Shown: piece by piece, positions 1 to 6,433 of the stretch
Layout of the letters: every line of letters starts with the position of its first letter
How positions within the stretch are numbered: position 1 is the first letter of the stretch
Assembly (NCBI GenBank): GCA_035530195.1
Contig: DATKVG010000200.1
Location: 1 to 12,182, forward strand
Source of the DNA: JAPLKX01 sp035530195
GTDB lineage: Bacteria > Hydrogenedentota > Hydrogenedentia > Hydrogenedentales > SLHB01
Reading direction: 5' to 3'
Length of the DNA: 12,182 nucleotides
Translations under genes and position numbers: made by a program
The notes under the pieces: generated by a model
What the model was told of the DNA's origin: nothing
What the model saw: the letters and a program-made list of their open reading frames with translations, nothing else
Database searches by the model: none

Positions 1-66
1 CCGGACTTGGGCCAGCGTAGCGCCGCTCCCACCGCCGCACGGTCGCGCGGGAGCGCGACCCCACCG
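1..66. repeat. Partial copy of family-1 palindromic repeat (REP/REPIN-like)
   Basis: Positions 41-60 form a perfect hairpin, GGTCGCGC-ggga-GCGCGACC (8-bp stem, 4-base loop), followed by the conserved tail CCACCG at 61-66. The same hairpin plus tail occurs at 8618-8643 (opposite orientation) and 8697-8722. Positions 1-40 also align without gaps to the reverse complement of 8644-8683, the spacer next to the first 8.6-kb hairpin (about 26 of 40 identical by eye, mostly transitions). The window therefore appears to begin inside a second copy of the whole element. It lies just downstream of the SSS gene's 3' end, and such positions suit REP-type repeats. A terminator role for the hairpin is possible. 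Confidence 0.8.
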
Positions 67-106
67 CAAACAAACCGCTGATTCCCCATTCAAGTTGGTG
101 AGTGGG

Positions 107-1792
107 TCAACTGAACAGCCAGTAGACAAATCCTATCATGCCCGCCACGCACAGCCACACCCCCACAAATCCCGCCGTCCCCACCAACGAGGGGCGCTGA
201 ATCTCGATGTCGGTGTTCGGAAAGAGTTTGCGGGACGGCGTGGGCTCGACGCCCGGGGGCAGCGTAAACGGCGCCAGGTGGGGTTCGGGCCGCAAGACGG
301 GGGTGCGCAGGCAGGCGTAGAACCGCTCGAGTTTTGATTCATCCGCGCGCCGAGTCAGCAGGCTCACGAGGATGCACACGCCGAACCCGGCGGTCAGGTA
401 GGCGAACATCTGCCAGGAGATTCTGAACTGGCCTCCCCACATCATAAATTCCGGCAGGTGGACGGCCGCCCACTCGTGGAAAAACGCCTGGTTCGTGACG
501 AACATCAGCCCGAACGCCGTGACCGTTCCCGCCCAGGCGCCGGCCACCGTCGTCCTGCGCCAGAACAAGCCGAGCCAGAAGGCAGGCCCCATCATGGCCT
601 GGATCCGGAAAAACCACTCGAGCGCATTAGGCACACTCTTGAACCGGGACGCGAAAAAGATGCTGCAGAACACGATCACGACGGACATGATGCGGCCGAC
701 GAGGACGTAGTGGCGGTCCTCGCGGTTTTTGACGAGAAACTGGCGGTAGACGTTTTGGGTGAACAGGCCTGATGACGACACCATGAAGGCGTCGCACGAC
801 GACATGATCGACGCCAGCAGGGCCGCCAGGAAAAGGCCGATAAGGCCCGGCATGATGGCCGGGAGCAGGTCGTGGGCCATTGTACCGTAGATGAGGTCCG
901 GCCGGATGTTTACGCCCGCGTAATACACAACCCCGGCGAGGCCGGTAAGCATCCATGCGATGGTGCAGACGCGTTTGAGGAGGTTGCCGCCGGTGAATCC
1001 GATCCGGCCGTCCATTTCGGTACGGCCGCCGGCGCAGTTTCCCATGACGTGCGGCTGGGTGACAACGCCGACAAGCGCATTGATGGCGAAAATGACGATG
1101 TGGAACAGGTTGATCTCGCCGGGCGCAACGAGGCTCAACATTCCGGCATCCTGGATGCCGGCGCGCAGGCCGGCCATACCGCCAATGGCGTTGAGCGCGA
1201 ACGGCAGAAGGATAAACGACAGCACGATGGTCAGGATACCCTGGATGAAATCGGTGACGATCGCCGCGGCCAGCCCGCCCGCGATGCCGTAAACAACGAA
1301 CAGCACCGTCATCGTTAGAATGGCCCATCGGGTTGGAATGGCGCCGCCCGAAATGGCCTCCATGGTGGCGCCGGCCCCCAGCAGAAGCACGCCCATGTTC
1401 ACGGTAAGCTGGAGGGTTCCCACCAGAGCATAGAGAGCGGCGGTTCTCCTGCCGTAGCGGTATTCGAAAAAATCGCCCGTGGTGACGGCGCGCATCCGGC
1501 GGAAGGCCGGCGCGACGACCCAGTAGAAGGGCGTGGCGAACAGCCACAGCCATTGGTACCAGATGCCACTGATGCCGTTGGTGTAGGTTTTCGATGAGAC
1601 GGCGACGGCGTCGTTGCCGCTGGTGCCCGCGCCGAACGCAAAAAAAACCATGAAGGCCTTGCCGAACCGACGGCCCCCGATAAAGAAATCCTCGGTGTTG
1701 TGGATCTTTCGGGCGGTCCAAACGCCGATTGCGGTGATTCCGACCAGGTATAGGGAGAGGGTGGACCAGTCCCACAGGCCAATACCGAGCAT
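107..1792 (-). CDS. Sodium:solute symporter (SSS) family transporter
   Basis: A 561-residue polytopic inner-membrane protein, probably a sodium-coupled importer of an organic solute such as a sugar or carboxylate; the substrate cannot be read from the sequence. Family features are an N-terminal membrane segment (about 9-27), the loop with DFFIGGRRFG (35-44), the glycine-rich stretch GAGTSGNDAV (54-63) and TTGDFFEYRYG (104-114), a typical SSS signature. The serine-rich segment at 326-350 (SIMSSCDAFMVSSS and following) corresponds to the helix that supplies sodium ligands in characterised SSS proteins. A long cytoplasmic-type loop (about 481-535) precedes a last membrane helix (about 538-560). 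The ATG start has AGAGGGG 10 bases upstream (1803-1809). It lies downstream of the MFS gene on the same strand, with a hairpin between them, so cotranscription is uncertain. Confidence 0.9.
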   Translation of the reverse strand: MLGIGLWDWSTLSLYLVGITAIGVWTARKIHNTEDFFIGGRRFGKAFMVFFAFGAGTSGNDAVAVSSKTYTNGISGIWYQWLWLFATPFYWVVAPAFRRMRAVTTGDFFEYRYGRRTAALYALVGTLQLTVNMGVLLLGAGATMEAISGGAIPTRWAILTMTVLFVVYGIAGGLAAAIVTDFIQGILTIVLSFILLPFALNAIGGMAGLRAGIQDAGMLSLVAPGEINLFHIVIFAINALVGVVTQPHVMGNCAGGRTEMDGRIGFTGGNLLKRVCTIAWMLTGLAGVVYYAGVNIRPDLIYGTMAHDLLPAIMPGLIGLFLAALLASIMSSCDAFMVSSSGLFTQNVYRQFLVKNREDRHYVLVGRIMSVVIVFCSIFFASRFKSVPNALEWFFRIQAMMGPAFWLGLFWRRTTVAGAWAGTVTAFGLMFVTNQAFFHEWAAVHLPEFMMWGGQFRISWQMFAYLTAGFGVCILVSLLTRRADESKLERFYACLRTPVLRPEPHLAPFTLPPGVEPTPSRKLFPNTDIEIQRPSLVGTAGFVGVWLCVAGMIGFVYWLFS

Positions 1793-1885
1793 TTAGTAAA
1801 CACCCCTCTTTGGAATTATGCGTAATAACGGTAAAAGTATTTGTTTATCCGCGCCAGTCCAGCGATGACTTTTTGGAAAACTGAA

Positions 1886-1919
1886 GGGGACACCACCGGC
1901 TTGTGCGGGCGGTGTCCCC
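1886..1919 (-). terminator. Hairpin after the MFS gene, possible terminator
   Basis: GGGGACACC (1886-1894) pairs perfectly with GGTGTCCCC (1911-1919), giving a 9-bp GC-rich stem; CCG/CGG in the loop region can extend it. Read on the minus strand, the hairpin starts 8 bases after the MFS stop codon and is followed by a moderately T-rich stretch (CTTCAGTTTTCC). This fits a weak rho-independent terminator between the MFS and SSS genes. It could also be a single REP-type repeat: its GGGGACA arm start is shared with the family-2 palindromes near 6.3 kb. Confidence 0.5.
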
Positions 1920-1927
1920 ATCGGTTG

Positions 1928-3259
1928 TTATTCGGGCAGCGGCTTTCCCTTCGTTTCGGGGGCGAAGGGAAGCACCACGACGAGGCCGATGACGAAGACG
2001 ATGGACATGATTGAAGCGGCTTTCCACATCTCGCCTTTAAATTGGCCGCTCAGCGCTCCGAACAACATCGGTGCGGCGGCTGAAAGGTAGCGGGCGACGT
2101 TGTAGCAGAATCCAGTGCCGGTAGCGCGGAGCCGGGTCGGGAAGAGTTCGGGGAAGTAGATCGCGTATCCGCCGAAGAGGGTCAGCAGAATGAAGCCCAT
2201 AACGGGATAGGTGATGAGGGCCATGGAAAACGAGGTGGTGAAGTAGAAACAGCCGGGAACAAGCAGCGCGCAGCCGATAAGAGCCATCATAAAGGCGCTG
2301 CGGCGTCCAAGGCGTTGGGCGAACCATGCAAATGCGAGCACCCCGAAGAAACCACCGCCGTTTTGCAGCATGATGCCGATGCTGACGCGCCGTTCGACAG
2401 CCTGTGCGGTCATATCGGGGGTGTATTTGTACAAGACCTCGCGCATGAGCTCCGCGGACCACGTGCCGATGCCCCAGAATCCGACGACACCGACGGCGGC
2501 AAGGGCGAGGCCGACGAGCGTGTTGCGGCGCAGGGTGCGGTCTTGGAACAGGTGGAGGATGCTTCCGAGTTGTCTCCCGCCGCTTCTGGCTTCGTCGCGG
2601 GACTTTTTCCAGGCGTCGGGTTCGTGAACGAACAGCCTGATGGCGAGCAGGAGCAGGGCCGGCAGGAGTCCGACGGCGAAGACCCAGCGCCAGCCCCAGT
2701 TCTGGTTGGCTCCGACAAGGAAGTATATGACGCCGGCCATCACGTTACCCAAGGCGGACAAGGCCTGCATGAGGCCGAGTGCGGCGGTGCGGGCGTGGGC
2801 GGGGAACGTTTCGGCCACGAGGGCCGCGCCGGCGGCGAATTCGCCGCCGATGCCGAGGCCGGTCAGGAAGCGGAGCACGGTAAACTGGGTGGCGGTCTGG
2901 CTGAGGCCGCTTAAGCCGGTGAACCCCGCGTAGATAAGTATCGTGATGGCCATGGTGCGGGTGCGGCCGAGACGGTCGCCAACCATGCCGAAGAAAAGTC
3001 CGCCTGTTGCCCATCCGATGATAAACCAGGTTTGTGCGTATCCGACCCAGCCTTTTGTGATGGCGTCATCGCCCGCGAGACGCAGCAGTTCCGCTAGGGC
3101 GGGCGTCTTCGCCTGGACGTAGAGCCACTGATCCATGGTGTCGAACATCCAGCCGAGGCACGCGACGACGAGCACAAGGTAATGGTAGCCGGTAAGCCCG
3201 TCGGTCCATCTCTTCTTGCCTATCGCTATCTCTTTTGCCGCATCGTTGACAACAGTCAT
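1928..3259 (-). CDS. MFS permease, metabolite:H+ symporter-like
   Basis: A 443-residue major facilitator superfamily permease, predicted to have 12 membrane helices and to act in the inner membrane, probably as a proton-coupled symporter. The diagnostic loop between helices 2 and 3 reads GMVGDRLGRTR (91-101). Helix 4 has RFLTGLGIGGE (130-140) followed by AALVAETFP, the pattern of the sugar, aromatic-acid and sialate-type porter branches. A long polar loop (about 208-230) marks the middle of the protein. The frame extends upstream to a TTG at 3301, but that start has no ribosome-binding sequence and would add a charged 14-residue leader. The ATG at 3259 is preferred; its purine-rich upstream region (AGAGGAAAGAGAA) has a rather long spacing. 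The substrate is unknown. The neighbouring SSS symporter suggests a nutrient-uptake locus. Confidence 0.88.
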   Translation of the reverse strand: MTVVNDAAKEIAIGKKRWTDGLTGYHYLVLVVACLGWMFDTMDQWLYVQAKTPALAELLRLAGDDAITKGWVGYAQTWFIIGWATGGLFFGMVGDRLGRTRTMAITILIYAGFTGLSGLSQTATQFTVLRFLTGLGIGGEFAAGAALVAETFPAHARTAALGLMQALSALGNVMAGVIYFLVGANQNWGWRWVFAVGLLPALLLLAIRLFVHEPDAWKKSRDEARSGGRQLGSILHLFQDRTLRRNTLVGLALAAVGVVGFWGIGTWSAELMREVLYKYTPDMTAQAVERRVSIGIMLQNGGGFFGVLAFAWFAQRLGRRSAFMMALIGCALLVPGCFYFTTSFSMALITYPVMGFILLTLFGGYAIYFPELFPTRLRATGTGFCYNVARYLSAAAPMLFGALSGQFKGEMWKAASIMSIVFVIGLVVVLPFAPETKGKPLPE

Positions 3260-3301
3260 GACTGGGTTCTCTTTCCTCTTTTTGTATTTTCGAACGGTCA
3301 A

Positions 3302-3352
3302 AACAGTCTGTTAAGGCGTAGATACAATACATATCTGCCCGCGCTCATGCAA
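3302..3352 (-). promoter_or_regulatory. Weak candidate promoter and small palindrome upstream of the MFS gene
   Basis: On the minus strand TTGCAT (3352-3347) and TATTGT (3329-3324) are spaced by 17 bases, a poor but possible sigma-70-type pair. Between this pair and the gene lies a perfect 11-base palindrome, AACAG-t-CTGTT (3302-3312), which could be an operator half-site pair. The -35 match is only three of six, so this is tentative. Confidence 0.25.
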
Positions 3353-3394
3353 TTAAGTTCTTATTCGCCCAGGGAATGTTCCCCGCGGGCGGGG

Positions 3395-3553
3395 CGTTGA
3401 AAAATCGGGCTAAGAAGCTGGGCTGCGGGGGAGCCTCGGCAGGAAGGTAGGCAAGTGTGGGGCATGGTCGCCTCGTGCCGGAATAAGGGGATCCCGCTCG
3501 ATGCCCGGTTTCTCGCCAACCTCCTCAAAGACAGCCAGAAAGTAAGCCAATAG
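3395..3553 (+). other. Intergenic stretch with a short open frame of unknown status
   Basis: The interval between the MFS gene and the shikimate kinase gene (3260-3609) has no recognised gene. A plus-strand frame stays open from a TGA near 3398 to a TAG at 3551-3553, about 50 codons. The only ATG in this frame is at 3464, giving 29 residues that include GIPLDARFLANLLKD, and it has no clear ribosome-binding site. The peptide looks protein-like (amphipathic, no low complexity) and could be a gene remnant, a tiny gene, or part of an intergenic repeat; it runs straight into the 9-base tandem repeat. A GC-rich hairpin, CCCCGC-gg-GCGGGG (3381-3394), sits just upstream. I do not assign a function. 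Confidence 0.25.
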
Positions 3554-3588
3554 GACTCATAGGACCTATAGGACGAATACGACCTATA
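3550..3588. repeat. 9-base tandem repeat, about 4.3 units
   Basis: The units are ATAGGACTC, ATAGGACCT, ATAGGACGA and ATACGACCT followed by ATA. The period is exactly nine bases with a conserved ATAGGAC core and variable last two bases. It ends about 20 bases from the stop codon of the shikimate kinase family gene. Because nine is a multiple of three, each frame encodes a repetitive peptide, but no convincing gene uses it. Its AT-richness stands out from the GC-rich surroundings. Confidence 0.85.
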
Positions 3589-3609
3589 CAAATGAGTTAT
3601 GGGGCTGAG

Positions 3610-4134
3610 TTACGGGGCGTGCCGTTTGACTTCCTCGAGCACGCGGCCAACGACCTGATCGTGGGTGAGACCGTCGCACTCGACGGTGACGTCGGCGTAG
3701 CGCCTGTACAGCGGCTGGCGCTCGTAATACAGTTCGGCGATGGTCTGGCCCGGTGTAATCACAAGGCCCCGCGACTTGATATCCACCAGGCGCTTTTCGA
3801 GGGCGGGCAGGGCCAGCCACAGGTGGATGGCGATGCCGCCGGTTCGTAGGTGGTCCATGGCGGGCTGGCTGTATACGACGCTGCCGCCGGTGGCTATGAC
3901 GCAGTTGCGGCACGACATGGAGAGGACGTGGCGCTCTTCCATGGCCAGGAACGAGTCGACCCCTTCGGTGTTGATGACGTCCTGGAGCAATCGGCGCTCG
4001 CGGACCTGGATCTGGACGTCCGTGTCGACGAAATCACGCCGCAATACTTTCGCCAGCAGGATGCCCGCGGTGCTCTTGCCCACGCCGGGCATCCCAATCA
4101 GGACAACATTGGAAGACAGGCCCAAAGCGCTCAT
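3610..4134 (-). CDS. Shikimate kinase family protein (divergent)
   Basis: A 174-residue P-loop kinase of the AroK/AroL family, which phosphorylates shikimate at the 3-hydroxyl with ATP in the chorismate pathway (cytoplasm). Visible motifs are the Walker A loop GMPGVGKS (14-21), DTD (37-39) for magnesium and shikimate, TGGS (82-85), a lid arginine at 122 and ERQPLYRRYADVTV (138-151) containing the C-terminal substrate and adenine-site arginines. Length is normal for the family. Oddities: the helix that usually reads FR before the acidic pair here reads FLAMEE (62-67), so the usual shikimate-binding arginine (Arg58 in the M. tuberculosis enzyme) is leucine 63; the lid has RGLV in place of RPLL. 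It may therefore be a family member with altered substrate. Its ATG overlaps the stop of the upstream gene as ATGA, indicating translational coupling. Confidence 0.8.
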   Translation of the reverse strand: MSALGLSSNVVLIGMPGVGKSTAGILLAKVLRRDFVDTDVQIQVRERRLLQDVINTEGVDSFLAMEERHVLSMSCRNCVIATGGSVVYSQPAMDHLRTGGIAIHLWLALPALEKRLVDIKSRGLVITPGQTIAELYYERQPLYRRYADVTVECDGLTHDQVVGRVLEEVKRHAP

Positions 4135-4493
4135 TCGCCGGCCCCCTTCCCGCCCGAGAACTTATCTTCGTCGTCGCGGAACAGCACGTTAAACGTCGTC
4201 AGGCTGCCGTACGCCCGGCTGATCAGCATCTGCAACTCGAGTTTCTCCTCGTTGCTCAGGTGCGGGTGGTTGTTGAGTTTCTGTTCGAGCACGCGCAGTT
4301 TTTCCCGCACCGACGTGATCTTCTTAAAAAACACGTCAAGCGGGACCTCCTTCGGTTGCTGGCCCGAGTCGAACGGCTGGAGGATCAGCTTGCCGCCGTC
4401 CCAACGCCGTGCGATCTCGCAGCGCCCGCACCCCATCTCTTCCTCCAGCACTTCCCGCAACGCCGCCTTAACCGACTGCCAGGTCAATTCCAT
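4131..4493 (-). CDS. Conserved-looking hypothetical protein, 120 residues
   Basis: I do not recognise a named family. The protein is soluble, with no signal peptide or membrane segment. An N-terminal helix (about 5-20) leads to a Cys-X2-Cys motif at 22-25 and a short WDGGKLILQP segment (31-40) that looks like beta strands. A two-helix region (about 54-107) is rich in charged residues and leucine and could form a helical hairpin or coiled coil. The frame opens at an ATG at 4508, but the ATG at 4493 is chosen because a perfect AGGAG lies seven bases upstream of it (4501-4505). The last four bases overlap the shikimate kinase family start as ATGA, so the two proteins are very likely made together and may share a pathway or regulation. 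Confidence 0.75.
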   Translation of the reverse strand: MELTWQSVKAALREVLEEEMGCGRCEIARRWDGGKLILQPFDSGQQPKEVPLDVFFKKITSVREKLRVLEQKLNNHPHLSNEEKLELQMLISRAYGSLTTFNVLFRDDEDKFSGGKGAGE

Positions 4494-4500
4494 CTGCCGA

Positions 4501-4505
4501 CTCCT
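4501..4505 (-). promoter_or_regulatory. Shine-Dalgarno AGGAG that sets the start of the 120-residue gene
   Basis: AGGAG on the minus strand is seven bases from the ATG at 4493 and directly follows an in-frame ATG at 4508. That spacing makes 4493 the likely start and removes five residues from the longest frame. Confidence 0.7.
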
Positions 4506-4607
4506 CATTGCTCTTAGGGGATGCTACCACGTTCAAGCGCAAAAGACACGATCCGCCCGATCCGTCCGATGAACTTCTTGCAGCCTGCAGTCTACGGCCT
4601 TCTCTTA

Positions 4608-4637
4608 TTGACATGCCGGGGAAAACGCCCGTATCAT
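4608..4637 (+). promoter_or_regulatory. Sigma-70-type promoter for parA
   Basis: A perfect -35 hexamer TTGACA (4608-4613) is followed after 18 bases by TATCAT (4632-4637), five of six matches to the -10 consensus. Transcription would start near 4644, leaving a leader of about 38 bases before the parA ATG, which has GGAAG eight bases upstream (4669-4673). This is the strongest promoter-like sequence in the window. It lies in the divergent spacer between the parA block and the 120-residue/shikimate kinase family unit. Confidence 0.75.
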
Positions 4638-4681
4638 AGCCGCTCTTGGTGCAAACTCCTGATAATTTGGAAGCGGGCCTA

Positions 4682-5440
4682 ATGGGACGCGTCATCGTCA
4701 TTGCCAATCAGAAAGGCGGGGTTGGAAAAACCACGACGGCGATAAATTTGTCGGCGTGCATGGCGGCCGCGGGCATGAAGACGCTGCTGATCGACCTCGA
4801 CCCTCAAGGAAACGCTACCAGCGGGCTGGGCGTGCAGAAACAGGCGCTCGATCGGAGCGTGTACGACACGCTGGTGGATCACGTGGCGCTCGAGGAGGTG
4901 GCGCAGCCGACGCTGGTCGACGGGCTGATGGTTGTGCCGGCGAACAAGGATCTGGTGGGTGCGGAGATCGAGTTGGTGGACGCGTCGGAGCGCGAATACC
5001 GGTTGCGCCGCCAGGTGGACGCGATCCGCGACGCCTTTGACTACGTGTTCATCGACTGCCCGCCGTCGCTGAGCCTGCTGACGCTGAACGGGCTGGTTGC
5101 GGCGGACGGCGTGCTGATCACGCTGCAGTGCGAGTACTACGCACTCGAGGGGCTGAGTGAGTTGCTGCACACGATCGTGCTGGTGCGCGACAAACTGAAC
5201 CCGCGGCTGCGCCTCCAGGGCGTGCTGCTCACAATGTACCAGCACACCAACCTGTCCAAGCAGGTCATGGACGACGTGCGTGCCCACCTCGGGCAGAAGG
5301 TGTACGAAACCGTGATACCGCGCAACGTGACGTTGAGCGAGGCGCCGAGTTTTGGGAAACCGGTCATTTACTACGATGTGAAATCACCTGGAGCGCGGGC
5401 GTACCTGGCCCTGGCGCGGGAGGTTGCAGCGCGTGGATAA
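4682..5440 (+). CDS. parA: Chromosome-partitioning ATPase ParA (Soj)
   Basis: A 252-residue ParA/MinD-family ATPase. In its ATP dimer form it binds DNA nonspecifically, and ParB-stimulated hydrolysis moves the parS-bound origin region. The deviant Walker A motif KGGVGKTT (11-18) carries the signature lysine, LLIDLDPQGNAT (35-46) is the Walker A' region and FIDCPPS (123-129) the Walker B region. The C-terminal segment PRNVTLSEAPSFGKP (213-227) is typical of chromosomal Soj proteins. Length matches chromosomal ParA without the N-terminal helix-turn-helix of plasmid type Ia proteins. The frame reaches back to a TTG at 4646; the ATG at 4682 is preferred from family alignment and GGAAG placement. 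It overlaps parB by eight bases. Confidence 0.95.
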   Translation: MGRVIVIANQKGGVGKTTTAINLSACMAAAGMKTLLIDLDPQGNATSGLGVQKQALDRSVYDTLVDHVALEEVAQPTLVDGLMVVPANKDLVGAEIELVDASEREYRLRRQVDAIRDAFDYVFIDCPPSLSLLTLNGLVAADGVLITLQCEYYALEGLSELLHTIVLVRDKLNPRLRLQGVLLTMYQHTNLSKQVMDDVRAHLGQKVYETVIPRNVTLSEAPSFGKPVIYYDVKSPGARAYLALAREVAARG

Positions 5441-6344
5441 GAAAAAAGGCCTTGGCAAAGGGCTCAGCGCCCTGATAGGTTCCGGCATGATGGCGGGCAA
5501 CGGCGGCACGCTGCATGACATCACGGCACTCAGCGGCAACGGCGCCAAAGAAAGCCTGCTCTACCTCGATCCCCGCGTGATCAAGCCAAATCCCAGGCAG
5601 CCGCGAAAAGAGTTTGACGAGGAAACGCTCCAGGAACTGGCCGACAGCATCCGCAGGGATGGCATGCAGGAGCCGGTTATTGTCCGGCGGTCCGGGGGCG
5701 ATTACGAGCTGGTGAGCGGTGAACGGCGCGTGCGCGCGGCGGTGATGGCGGATCTCGAGACGATTTCGGCGGTGTGCCGCGACGTGTCCGACCGGGACAT
5801 GCTGAAGCTGGGCCTGATCGAGAACATCCAGCGCGAAGACCTCAACCCAATCGATCTCGCCCACGCGTACCACGATCTGATCCAGGAGTTGAAGTGCACG
5901 CAGGAGCAGTTGGCCGACGAAGTGGGCAAGAAACGCGTCACCGTTACCAACACGCTTCGGTTGCTCAACCTGCCCGCGGACATCCAGGCGTTCGTGGTCG
6001 ACGGCGCGCTCACGATGGGCCATGCGCGCGCCCTGCTCGCCATCGACAAGCCGGCCGCGCAACGGGCCGCCGCGCAAAAGATCATCCGCGAAGGCCTGTC
6101 GGTGCGGCAGGCCGAAAGACTCGCGGGCCAGAAAGCCGAAGAACCCGAGGCAAAAAAACCGCGCCCGCCCGAGCGAAAAGACCCAAACATCGCCGTGCTC
6201 GAAGACGATCTCCGCCGACGGCTCGGGACGAAAGTGAGCATCCGCGCCTCAAAAAAGAACCGGGGCAAAATCGAAATCGAGTTCTTCAACCTCGACGACC
6301 TCGATCGCATCCTCGCCATCATCTCAGCAAAAAACGGGGACTGA
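5433..6344 (+). CDS. parB: Chromosome-partitioning protein ParB (Spo0J)
   Basis: A 303-residue CTP-dependent DNA clamp that loads at parS sites and spreads, partner of ParA. Domains in order: a basic N-terminal peptide KKKGLGKGLSALIG (3-16) that stimulates ParA; the CTP-binding N domain (about 45-125) with GERRVRAA (96-103) and ENIQRED (130-136); a helix-turn-helix parS-binding region (about 150-200); a charged linker (about 232-252); and the C-terminal dimerisation domain (from about 254). The frame could start at TTG 5424, but GTG 5433 yields the family-typical N-terminus and has GGAGG nine bases upstream. Start and parA stop overlap. The last codons and the TGA lie inside a palindromic repeat (6327-6396), so the final residues SAKNGD are probably repeat-derived. 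No parS-like 16-mer was seen in the window. Confidence 0.95.
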   Translation: MDKKKGLGKGLSALIGSGMMAGNGGTLHDITALSGNGAKESLLYLDPRVIKPNPRQPRKEFDEETLQELADSIRRDGMQEPVIVRRSGGDYELVSGERRVRAAVMADLETISAVCRDVSDRDMLKLGLIENIQREDLNPIDLAHAYHDLIQELKCTQEQLADEVGKKRVTVTNTLRLLNLPADIQAFVVDGALTMGHARALLAIDKPAAQRAAAQKIIREGLSVRQAERLAGQKAEEPEAKKPRPPERKDPNIAVLEDDLRRRLGTKVSIRASKKNRGKIEIEFFNLDDLDRILAIISAKNGD

Positions 6345-6396
6345 CTCGCTTTTTCCCGGCAGTTGGGGAAAAAGCGTGTCTGTCCCCGCTTTTTGC
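6327..6396. repeat. Family-2 palindrome spanning the parB stop; possible bidirectional terminator
   Basis: Left arm 6327-6357 and right arm 6366-6396 are 31 bases each and complementary except for three positions, with an 8-base loop (6358-6365). The outer ends carry A6 on the left and T5 on the right, flanking a CGGGGAC stem, so RNA from either strand would give a GC-rich hairpin followed by U residues. The parB TGA (6342-6344) falls inside the left arm. The near-perfect arms, and a decayed second copy nearby, mark it as a mobile or dispersed REP-type repeat rather than a chance hairpin. Confidence 0.8.
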
Positions 6397-6433
6397 GGCC
6401 CCAACGCCATGGCGTCACTTTTTCACCAGTTCC

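Noticed and set aside
627..1775. 382-codon minus-strand frame inside the SSS symporter gene
   Set aside because: It is an out-of-frame reading of the symporter gene, arginine- and histidine-rich without membrane segments.
3259..3301. TTG start at 3301 for the MFS gene
   Set aside because: No ribosome-binding sequence precedes it and the extra 14 residues are highly charged and unlike the family N-terminus; ATG 3259 is preferred.
3381..3394. GC-rich hairpin as a terminator for the kinase unit
   Set aside because: It lies over 200 bases past the stop codon, has a two-base loop and no T-tract on the minus strand.
3550..3588. Possible CRISPR-like array
   Set aside because: Units are nine bases with no spacers, so this is a simple tandem repeat.
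4646..4681. TTG start at 4646 for parA
   Set aside because: It would begin within a few bases of the predicted transcription start and add 12 residues before the normal ParA N-terminus.
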